Made by a program: the position numbers and the translations under genes. A stretch of DNA of 13,234 nt from Bacillota bacterium (lineage in GTDB: Bacteria; Bacillota; Clostridia; Oscillospirales; Acutalibacteraceae), in the NCBI GenBank assembly GCA_029007015.1, contig JAQXHB010000035.1, positions 1 to 13,234 on the forward strand. Reading direction: 5' to 3'. Of the stretch, positions 1-5,798 are shown piece after piece. The notes below the pieces were generated by a model, which did not search any database, had not been told where the DNA came from, and saw nothing but the letters and a program-made list of their open reading frames with translations. The first letter of the stretch is position 1. Each line of letters starts with the position of its first letter.

Positions 1-290
1 GCCGAGTCCCTCAGCATGATGTTGCACAGGTCGCAGGTGACATCGGTGGCATAAACCTTGCCGGTAAATCCGTCTTTATACAGCCGCGGCAGCATACCCG
101 AATGGTCGATGTGCGCGTGGGTGACAAAGACAGCCTCGATTTGATTGGCGGCTACGGGCAGAGGGACATTTTGAAAAACATTGCGCCCTTGCTCCATGCC
201 GAAGTCGACCAAAAAATATCTTTCGTTAACTTCCAAAAGGGTGCAACTGCCGGTAACTTCATGAGTAGCACCGATAAACTGAATTTTCAC
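1..290 (-). CDS. Beta-CASP/MBL-fold metallohydrolase, N-terminal part (truncated by window edge)
   Basis: The first 96 residues are visible; the gene runs off the left edge. The protein opens with KIQFIGATHEVTGSC, typical of MBL-fold RNA-specificity (beta-CASP, CPSF73/Ysh1-like) proteins. It carries the zinc-binding HxHxDH motif as HAHIDHSG at residues 58-65. An earlier acidic metal-site strand reads FLVDFG at 26-31. Relatives are about 450-550 aa and act as cytoplasmic RNA exo/endonucleases, though many remain uncharacterised. The start is GTG at 290. There is no ATG in frame nearby, and AGAAGGAGG lies 8 nt upstream of the GTG, a strong Shine-Dalgarno that decides it. An extended -10 promoter is about 45 nt upstream, so the gene is probably transcribed separately from the operon behind it. 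The beta-CASP domain itself is outside the window, so the subfamily is inferred from the N-terminus. Confidence 0.85.
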   Translation of the reverse strand, partial: MKIQFIGATHEVTGSCTLLEVNERYFLVDFGMEQGRNVFQNVPLPVAANQIEAVFVTHAHIDHSGMLPRLYKDGFTGKVYATDVTCDLCNIMLRDS

Positions 291-332
291 AACCTATGCC
301 TCCTTCTTATAAATATAGCCCTACATTTTACT

Positions 333-341
333 ATTATATCA
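333..341 (-). promoter_or_regulatory. Extended -10 promoter for the MBL-fold gene
   Basis: On the minus strand the sequence reads TGATATAAT, a perfect -10 box (333-338) with the TGN extension. The -35 region at 17 bp spacing is poor (CTATTA), as is common for extended -10 promoters. The surrounding 311-390 is very A/T rich. Predicted transcription start is near 326, giving a leader of about 36 nt to the GTG start. Confidence 0.6.
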
Positions 342-411
342 CATATTCTTGCAAATAATAGTAAAATTTTAAAACAAAATTTGAACAAATAACGGAGCCG
401 TGTGACAGATT

Positions 412-443
412 GAGGGCGACTCATGAGAGCCGCCCTCTTTTTT
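412..443. terminator. Stem-loop after the acyltransferase operon
   Basis: GAGGGCG (412-418) pairs with CGCCCTC (431-437), and the loop contains the palindrome CTCATGAG. It lies about 10 nt past the stop codon of the last operon gene. The T-run (438-443) is on the plus strand, so in the minus-strand transcript the stem is preceded by A's and has no U-tract after it. It may be a weak minus-strand terminator or 3' stabiliser. By form it is a terminator for plus-strand transcription. Confidence 0.5.
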
Positions 444-453
444 GCAGATATGT

Positions 454-1230
454 TTAGTTTTCGTCCTGACCGCTGCAGTCGATGTACTCGATGTATCGGC
501 AGTTGCTCAAGCGGCTCCTCTCGGTCATGCAGTCGCACACCGCGTCGCGCAGTTGCACCGCCCTCTGTCGCTCGGAACGGTCGGCGTCGGCCTCAAACGG
601 CCCGTCAATGTAAACGGTAGCGAGCGGCCGCGAGCCCAATCGCCGCTTTTGGTAGGTTGCGGTCATGCAGAAAACCGGCTTGCCGAACTTGACCGGATAC
701 TTAAACGGCGCGTCGGTAAAGGGACGGATAAATGTGCAGTAATCCCACACATGCGCCTCAGGATATATCACGACGCACTTGTTTTGCTCCAGTCGGTGCT
801 CGACCGCCGAGGTAAACTGCCTCATTCCGCTCAAACTGTCGGGCAGGGGCAGTGCGCCCAAATAGGGCAAAATTTTGCCGATGACCGGCAGTGTCATGTT
901 TGCAGGGCTGACGACGGTGTATATGCGTTTCGGAAAGCAGGCGAGCGCCGGTATAAAGACATCTCCGACCGGTTGAGTGTGATTTCCGTACACAAAGCAG
1001 CCGGTACCCTTTGCCGCTTTTAACTTCTCAGCGCCCTTGATGCGAACATGCAAGAACAGTCGGCAGTAAACCACCGCAACCATCAGCGCCACGCCGTATA
1101 TAACGGCCGACAGGGCGCGCGATACCCAGTCGGTGCGCACCCATTTGTAATCCTCCGGCAGAGAATATCCTTCACCGCCATTGTAAAAGTCGTCGGTCAG
1201 ACTGCTGAAGCGCCGCACCCTCTTTTTCAT
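454..1230 (-). CDS. Lysophospholipid acyltransferase (PlsC-like) family protein, YPEAH type
   Basis: This 258-aa member of the LPLAT/PlsC superfamily would transfer an acyl chain from acyl-ACP, acyl-phosphate or acyl-CoA to an unknown acceptor at the inner membrane face. One hydrophobic segment lies at about 36-62. The catalytic motif is GNHTQPVGD (82-90), in which His84 and Asp90 are separated by five residues instead of the usual four. The acceptor-site motif usually written FPEG is here YPEAH (156-160), and the basic residue normally following is absent. The start is ATG at 1230: GGAGG sits 7 nt upstream of it but only 4 nt from the GTG at 1233. The ATG overlaps the upstream TGA by 1 nt (TGATG), so translation is probably coupled. 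It is the last gene of the five-gene operon. The fold is confident; the substrate is unknown. Confidence 0.85.
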   Translation of the reverse strand: MKKRVRRFSSLTDDFYNGGEGYSLPEDYKWVRTDWVSRALSAVIYGVALMVAVVYCRLFLHVRIKGAEKLKAAKGTGCFVYGNHTQPVGDVFIPALACFPKRIYTVVSPANMTLPVIGKILPYLGALPLPDSLSGMRQFTSAVEHRLEQNKCVVIYPEAHVWDYCTFIRPFTDAPFKYPVKFGKPVFCMTATYQKRRLGSRPLATVYIDGPFEADADRSERQRAVQLRDAVCDCMTERSRLSNCRYIEYIDCSGQDEN

Positions 1231-2102
1231 CACTGTACCTCCGGCATATCGCCCAGCCAGCCGGCGATATCCTCGCGCTCAAAATCATATCCCAGCGGCT
1301 TGCCGTACGCCTGCTCGTAGGCCGCCTTTTTAAGTTGGTAATCACGCTCGGCCAGCGCAATGCTGTTGTCACGCACGCTCTTGTTGGGGTCGGAATAAAG
1401 CACACCGAGCACATGCAGAATGTACTTTACCTTTTTAAATCGGTCGGTATCGTTATCGTCCAAATCGACCATCTCGACAAAGCAAGACACAACCGGCGCA
1501 TTCAGTTTGGCCGCGAAGTGATAGGCTCCGCGCTTGGGCGGACGGGGCTTGCGATAGTTAAACCACATCTCCTGCTCGGGATAGATGAGCACCGGTTCGC
1601 CGCGGCCGAGCAGTTCCGACAGTACCGATATAAAGTCGCGCTGCATGTAGTGCGGACTTACAGACAGCGGTATGACATCGGCGTAGTTCATCAAGAAGCC
1701 GATGACGCCCGGCATGGCCAGGTTGGTAACCTGACTGACGATGTTCAGCCGTTTTTGGCCGTACTGCTTTACCAGATGCCTGATGACTGTGTTCTCGACC
1801 GGGCTGAAGTGATTGCTGGTGATGATGGCGCCGTCGGGCAGGCTCGGCATATTCTCAAGCCCCACTATCTCGGTGTCGCGGTTGACCCAAAATGTCACCA
1901 GATTGGCCATTTGGCGGGCGACAAACGATTTCAGGCGAAAGGCGACCGTCTTTCTGCTTGCCAGATAGCGGTCGGTTATGCTGTTGCTCTGCTCATCGGT
2001 CAACACGGGGTCACCCATCTCGACCTTGCGGTAAAAGTCGCCCGACTCTGCGGCGCACCTGATATTGTCAATGACGGCCTCTCGGTTTTGTCCGATTATC
2101 AT
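1230..2102 (-). CDS. Lysophospholipid acyltransferase (PlsC-like) family protein, YPEQEMW type
   Basis: This 290-aa acyltransferase of the PlsC superfamily is paralogous in fold, but not closely similar, to its downstream neighbour. The N-terminal ~75 residues are an extension before the core. The catalytic motif is SNHFSPVEN (96-104): His98 has the right spacing, but the acid is Glu103 rather than Asp. The acceptor motif is IYPEQEMWFNYRKPR (173-187), unlike canonical FPEGTR. No clear transmembrane helix is seen, so it is probably peripheral at the membrane. Its ATG overlaps the TGA of the preceding GT8 gene by 4 nt (ATGA). Only a weak GGGG lies upstream, which points to translational coupling. 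In an operon with two sugar transferases and an acyl carrier, the acceptor may be a glycolipid or sugar rather than lysophosphatidate; that is inference. Confidence 0.87.
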   Translation of the reverse strand: MIIGQNREAVIDNIRCAAESGDFYRKVEMGDPVLTDEQSNSITDRYLASRKTVAFRLKSFVARQMANLVTFWVNRDTEIVGLENMPSLPDGAIITSNHFSPVENTVIRHLVKQYGQKRLNIVSQVTNLAMPGVIGFLMNYADVIPLSVSPHYMQRDFISVLSELLGRGEPVLIYPEQEMWFNYRKPRPPKRGAYHFAAKLNAPVVSCFVEMVDLDDNDTDRFKKVKYILHVLGVLYSDPNKSVRDNSIALAERDYQLKKAAYEQAYGKPLGYDFEREDIAGWLGDMPEVQ

Positions 2103-3055
2103 AGACGAATTTTTACCCCGCTTTCAGCCATTTTTTTGAAGGTGACTTCCTGCTCGGGAATGCTGTCGCCGCGGCTGAGCAAAAGTCCCATGCATTGGCT
2201 GTCTGACGCCTTCTGCTCGTCCGAATAACCGTCCTTGTAAGCCCTGATTTCATCATAGTATCCACTGTCCTCGGCATAGTGCCAAAAGAGGTCGCCGTAC
2301 TGAATGTTGTCGTAGCACCACGGCTTGGCGAACAGGTTATAATGAATGAGTTTCGCCCTTTCAAGAGGGGGCTGTCCGTCATTCGGCATGGCGTCCCACT
2401 GCTCGTCAAGATAATGAATTTTGCCGTTGCATATGGCATTCAGATAGTCCTGGTCGGGTGCGATGCAGTCAAAATGGTAGGTGTTGAGCAGATTCAAAAA
2501 ATGCTCGTCAAAGCGCACCTCGCGCAGTTTTTTCAGGTTCATGAGCAGTACGCCCGAGTTGATGTACTCGTGGCGGTCGACACCGACGGCATTTTCCATG
2601 TAGTTTGCCAGTTCCGGCACCTCGACGACCGACTTGTCGGCGCACGCGCCAATGAGGTTATCACCGATGTCGATGCCGTAAAGTTCCGCAACATCGCCGG
2701 TCAGTACAACATCGCTGTCGATGTAAACGCCCTTGTCATACTGCGGGAACATGGTCGCAATAAACAGTCGGAAGTAGATGGTCAGGGTGAAATAGTCACA
2801 GCGCAGTCGGTTGGACATGCGGTCGGTGATGCTCTCAAGCCCGCTCTGCATCGGTATGAAATCGACGGCAAAATGCTCTGTTTCAAGTGCTTTGAGCCTG
2901 CGCTTGTTCTCATCGCTCAAATCTTGATGCAGCACGATGGCCTTATATCTGTTGAGGGTCGATGAATTTTTTATGGCCGAGTTGAGTGCAACACTCAAAA
3001 AGGGCGCATAGCCATCGTCTATGGTAAAGAAAATCGGTATCTCTTTATTTATCAT
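2099..3055 (-). CDS. Glycosyltransferase family 8 protein (318 aa)
   Basis: This is a retaining, GT-A-fold, metal-dependent GT8 glycosyltransferase, the family of LgtC, WaaO/J and glycogenin, which use UDP-glucose or UDP-galactose. The nucleotide-sugar site is near the start (FFTIDDGYAPFL, 9-20). The metal-binding DXD is DSD at 113-115, followed by VVLTGD. The family signature YINSGVLLMNL is at 164-174, DQDYLN at 201-206, and the C-terminal metal His238 with KPW at 244-246. All expected residues are present. A C-terminal tail of about 50 residues follows. There is no signal peptide or membrane helix, so it acts in the cytoplasm, perhaps at the membrane. Only 1 nt separates its ATG from the stop of the upstream GT8 gene. 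AAGGA within that gene's last codons serves as its ribosome binding site. Donor and acceptor are unknown. Confidence 0.93.
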   Translation of the reverse strand: MINKEIPIFFTIDDGYAPFLSVALNSAIKNSSTLNRYKAIVLHQDLSDENKRRLKALETEHFAVDFIPMQSGLESITDRMSNRLRCDYFTLTIYFRLFIATMFPQYDKGVYIDSDVVLTGDVAELYGIDIGDNLIGACADKSVVEVPELANYMENAVGVDRHEYINSGVLLMNLKKLREVRFDEHFLNLLNTYHFDCIAPDQDYLNAICNGKIHYLDEQWDAMPNDGQPPLERAKLIHYNLFAKPWCYDNIQYGDLFWHYAEDSGYYDEIRAYKDGYSDEQKASDSQCMGLLLSRGDSIPEQEVTFKKMAESGVKIRL

Positions 3056-3056
3056 T

Positions 3057-3881
3057 TTATATCATCCTTAATTTCCAATTTTTATATTCATCAATAATCG
3101 CATCGTACTCGTGCAGTTTCAGCACGCTGTGCATACGCTCGGTGTCCCATGGCTTGACGCTGACCGTATGTATCCACGGAAAAAACCTGAAACTGGTGGA
3201 AAAGTGCTGAAAAACAGTGTCCTCTGCAAGTTTGTGCTGCTCGTTGTAACGCCGCTCGCAGATTTTTTTGCTGCTTGCCAACTTGTTGAGCGCCGATTGG
3301 TCGGGCATGAACATGCCCTTGTCGGCACAGCGCTCGCGGCACCGCCTAAACAACCCGCTTTGGCGTATTTTGGCCATGTTGAGCAGCAGCACGCCCGAAT
3401 TGATGTAGTCGAATTTGAAAATATTTTTTTTGAAAAACCAGCGCCCGTAGTGGTCCAAAACGCCGCAAAACTCCTGCTCCTCGATATCCTGCGAGTAAAA
3501 TTCGCCGCAGTCACTGCGGCACAGCACATCGTTATCAAGGTAGAGCAGACGGTCGGGCAGGCGGTCAACCAAATCGGCGTACAGCCTCAGCATACAGCAG
3601 GGCGTAAACCGCGTTTTCAAGTTTGCTGTCGGCGGCTGGGCGGCAAAAAGTTCGGTGATGTCAAACATCTCCGCCGAGTTGTCGGCGCCGTAACTTTTGA
3701 CCATGCTGTCCAGTTTTTCGGCAAATTCGGGAGACAGAGCGGTGCACTCCCGTTGGTCGGTTTTGACCGACGCAGTCAGAATATACACATTTATGGGTTC
3801 TTTATTGTTTTTGAGCAGCGATATGACCGACATTATCACGCCGTCTGCGATGTTGCCGTCTCCGCAATAAAGTATGTTCAT
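3057..3881 (-). CDS. Glycosyltransferase family 8 protein (274 aa)
   Basis: This is a second GT8 glycosyltransferase, distinct in sequence from the next gene. The N-terminus NILYCGDGNIADGV (2-15) forms the UDP-sugar pocket. The DXD motif is DND at 116-118, in the context LLYLDNDVL. YINSGVLLLNM lies at 159-169, PDQSALN at 193-199, and His226 plus KPW at 243-245 complete the active site. The C-terminus is shorter than in the neighbouring GT8. No membrane segment is seen. The start ATG at 3881 has GGGAG 8 nt upstream. It begins 21 nt after the DegV-family stop and ends 1 nt before the next start, so the genes are co-transcribed. Two different GT8 enzymes in succession suggest at least two sugar additions in one pathway. 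Confidence 0.93.
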   Translation of the reverse strand: MNILYCGDGNIADGVIMSVISLLKNNKEPINVYILTASVKTDQRECTALSPEFAEKLDSMVKSYGADNSAEMFDITELFAAQPPTANLKTRFTPCCMLRLYADLVDRLPDRLLYLDNDVLCRSDCGEFYSQDIEEQEFCGVLDHYGRWFFKKNIFKFDYINSGVLLLNMAKIRQSGLFRRCRERCADKGMFMPDQSALNKLASSKKICERRYNEQHKLAEDTVFQHFSTSFRFFPWIHTVSVKPWDTERMHSVLKLHEYDAIIDEYKNWKLRMI

Positions 3882-3902
3882 TTTTTCAACTCCCGCTAAA
3901 TT

Positions 3903-4775
3903 TTATTTCTCTCTGACATCGTCGGCGCCCTCAAAGTAGATAGCCAGTGCGCCCGGCCCCAGGTGCGAGCCGGTCGCCGGCTCATGCTTGGTCAGCAGAA
4001 ACTGCACCCTTGACAGTTTACTTTTTATAATCTGCATCAGGTACTCGGCGTCCTCCGCGCAGTCGGCGTGAGATATGCCGATTAACTGTGTGTTCTTTAT
4101 CATGGAGACGCATTTGTCGGCCAACTCCTTGATGGCCGCTTTGCGTCCACGCACTTTGCCAATCGAAACTATCTTGCCTTCGGGACTGCCCTTGAGCAAG
4201 GGCTTGATGCCCAGCACCGAGCCGACCATTGCTCCGAGGCTCGACACGCGGCCGGTGCGCTTTAGATGGACGAGGTCATCGACTATAAATACCTGATATA
4301 TGCGCTGGCGCAGTTTGGTCAGCCGCTTGGCCGTCTCCTGCAAATCCATGCCGTTTTCTCTGCACATTGCCGCGCGCAGAGCCAGCATGCCCTCGCCGAG
4401 CGACGCGCCGAGGCTGTCGACCAAGCATATCTCACGCTCGGGGTACTGCTCAAGCAGTTCCTCGCGGGCCATTTGAGCCGAGGCGAATGCTCCGCTGATG
4501 CCCGACGAAATGCCGATGAACAAAATATCCTGACCGGCTTGGAGCAGCGGCTCCATGTGCTCAATGTAACTGTGCGGAGATATCTGCGATGTGGTGACCG
4601 ACACGCCGCGCCTGAGCATATTGTAGTATCCCTTATCGTCAAAACTATCCGGGTCGACGCACTCGCACTGCTTGCCGTCCATAAAGTAGGGCAGAGGTAT
4701 CACGCTGATACCGTTTTGCTCCGCGAGTTGAGCGCCGAGGTTTGCGGATGAATCGGTTACAATTGCAAAACTCAT
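3903..4775 (-). CDS. DegV-family fatty-acid-binding protein
   Basis: This 290-aa, full-length DegV/EDD-fold protein belongs to the FakB family. Members bind a fatty acid, and well-studied ones present it to the kinase FakA, making acyl-phosphate for PlsX/PlsY. Signatures are VTDSSANL (6-13), TTSQISPHSY (61-70), GISSGISGAFASA (88-100), VDSLGASLGEG (119-129), a long block HLKRTGRVSSLGAMVGSVLG (170-189) and TGSHLGPGALAI (268-279). ATG at 4775 is preferred: AAGGAG lies about 10 nt upstream, and a longer reading from TTG at 4838 would start inside the promoter. It is the first gene of the operon. No kinase gene is visible, so FakA would have to be elsewhere. Its position before two acyltransferases suggests it supplies or senses acyl chains for them, which is inference. 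Confidence 0.92.
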   Translation of the reverse strand: MSFAIVTDSSANLGAQLAEQNGISVIPLPYFMDGKQCECVDPDSFDDKGYYNMLRRGVSVTTSQISPHSYIEHMEPLLQAGQDILFIGISSGISGAFASAQMAREELLEQYPEREICLVDSLGASLGEGMLALRAAMCRENGMDLQETAKRLTKLRQRIYQVFIVDDLVHLKRTGRVSSLGAMVGSVLGIKPLLKGSPEGKIVSIGKVRGRKAAIKELADKCVSMIKNTQLIGISHADCAEDAEYLMQIIKSKLSRVQFLLTKHEPATGSHLGPGALAIYFEGADDVREK

Positions 4776-4809
4776 AATAGGTGTGCTCCTTATTTGACAA
4801 GATGCACTT

Positions 4810-4838
4810 ATTATAACCAACTGGCCTTCAAGAGACAA
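4810..4838 (-). promoter_or_regulatory. Sigma-A-type promoter of the DegV-GT8-GT8-LPLAT-LPLAT operon
   Basis: On the minus strand TTGTCT (4833-4838) and a perfect TATAAT (4810-4815) are exactly 17 bp apart. Predicted start is near 4803, so the leader to the ATG at 4775 is about 28 nt and holds the AAGGAG ribosome binding site. No other good promoter was seen inside the operon. Confidence 0.7.
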
Positions 4839-4878
4839 CCTACCGCTCGGCTATACCTCTCGACCGATTGAAGTAGAG

Positions 4879-4929
4879 CAGTAGAGTTTAAAATCCACCA
4901 CTCTACTGTCGGTAGAATGGTGGTTTTTT
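4879..4929. terminator. Strong stem-loop with an alternative folding, between the regulator gene and the operon
   Basis: Arms 4895-4906 and 4912-4923 form a 12-position stem with one C-A mismatch and a 5-nt loop, followed on the plus strand by six T's (4924-4929). On the minus strand, the direction of both flanking genes, the stem is followed only by ATTTT, so it may end the regulator transcript weakly or act in both directions. CAGTAGAG (4879-4886) can instead pair perfectly with CTCTACTG (4901-4908), which would break the terminator stem. Confidence 0.65.
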
Positions 4930-5023
4930 GCCTTATTTTATGCCGGTCTCCGAACTTTCATCGGCAACGCTGACCGACTTTGAGCCGGTTTATCTCGCTG
5001 CCGCAATCAATCGGCGCCGTGGG

Positions 5024-5686
5024 TTATTCAGCCGTTTGTTCGGGCTGTTCGTCAGAATTTTCTGCGGCATTTTCATCTGCCCCTACGGCAGGCGGCCGCT
5101 TGATAAACGACCACATCACTATGATGAACTGACCGAAACCGCCGAGCAAAAACAGCGACAGTGCATTTATGCCGGCCGGCAGCAGTGACAGATATATGCC
5201 CATTATAATCGACCACATCAAAAGTGAAATTATCAGGTAATTGCGGCGCCGGTTCATCCACACGCTGTTGAGCACAAGCCACACAATCGACGAAACCGGC
5301 ATGGAATAAACGAAAACCAACCAGCGGTATACCGATGTGACGCCCGAAACCGACAGTATGACAAAAATCAGTATGGCGATTAGCCAGACCAACGCCACCG
5401 ACACGCAGGTGATAACTGAGCGGTTGTAGTTGTTCTTCTTCGGCTCAATCTCTGCCGCAGGCTCCTCCTTGGGATGCTCCTCTGCAACGAGATAATCGAG
5501 CGTAACGCCGAAAATATTTGCAATCTCGGCCAGCGTGGCAATGTCGGGCAGTGCCTCGCCCCGCTCCCACTTTGACACGGCCTTATCCGAGTAATTGAGC
5601 CGCTCGGCAAATTCCAGTTGCGTCATGTGCGCACTCTGCCTGAGCGATGCAATGTTTTTTGAAACTGCCGCCTTTATATTATTCAT
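5024..5686 (-). CDS. Membrane-anchored XRE-family transcriptional regulator
   Basis: This 220-aa protein has an N-terminal Cro/CI-type HTH (about 7-66), including MTQLEFAERL and the recognition region YSDKAVSKWERG (32-43). An acidic/polar linker follows (68-88). Four hydrophobic segments lie at about 91-112, 122-143, 150-170 and 174-196, and a short acidic tail ends it. The architecture implies a DNA-binding domain tethered to the membrane, perhaps responding to an envelope signal; the ligand is unknown. ATG at 5686 is chosen because GGAGG lies 6 nt upstream. Longer readings would run through the promoter and overlap mfd. The gene lies on the same strand as the acyltransferase operon, about 250 nt upstream of it, so that operon is a plausible target, though this is not shown. 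Confidence 0.85.
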   Translation of the reverse strand: MNNIKAAVSKNIASLRQSAHMTQLEFAERLNYSDKAVSKWERGEALPDIATLAEIANIFGVTLDYLVAEEHPKEEPAAEIEPKKNNYNRSVITCVSVALVWLIAILIFVILSVSGVTSVYRWLVFVYSMPVSSIVWLVLNSVWMNRRRNYLIISLLMWSIIMGIYLSLLPAGINALSLFLLGGFGQFIIVMWSFIKRPPAVGADENAAENSDEQPEQTAE

Positions 5687-5722
5687 TGCAGACCTCCGCG
5701 TCATAAAATCGTTATTTGATTT

Positions 5723-5751
5723 ATTATAACACATATTTAATTTGATTTCTA
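5723..5751 (-). promoter_or_regulatory. Extended -10 promoter of the XRE-family regulator
   Basis: On the minus strand TGTTATAAT (5723-5731) is an extended, perfect -10 box. At 17 bp spacing the -35 is TAGAAA (5746-5751, four matches to TTGACA). Predicted start is near 5716, about 30 nt before the ATG. It lies in the 112-nt gap between mfd and the regulator, so the regulator need not depend on mfd transcription. Confidence 0.6.
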
Positions 5752-5798
5752 CTTTTTTCGTAATATTGTCGCTGAGCGGCTGTATGAGCGGCAAACGC

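Noticed and set aside
1335..3899. Plus-strand frames at 1335-2228, 2279-2965 and 3111-3899
   Set aside because: They are antisense to the second acyltransferase and the two GT8 genes, and are explained by mirrored codon bias of those genes.
4794..4817. Divergent plus-strand promoter (TTGACA at 4794-4799 with TATAAC at 4812-4817)
   Set aside because: The boxes are only 12 bp apart, too close for sigma-A, and no -10 box appears at 16-18 bp. No plus-strand gene follows.
4776..4838. 21-residue N-terminal extension of the DegV-family protein
   Set aside because: The alternative TTG start coincides with the -35 box, upstream of the predicted transcription start. DegV proteins begin close to the VTDSS motif.
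4928..5188. 86-codon plus-strand ORF beginning in the stem-loop T-run
   Set aside because: Most of it is antisense to the 3' end of the XRE regulator gene. There is no ribosome binding site and no recognisable domain.
5760..5798. Terminator after mfd built from the repeated GAGCGGC words
   Set aside because: GAGC/GCTC pairings are possible, but no T-run follows in the mfd direction and the stems are short.
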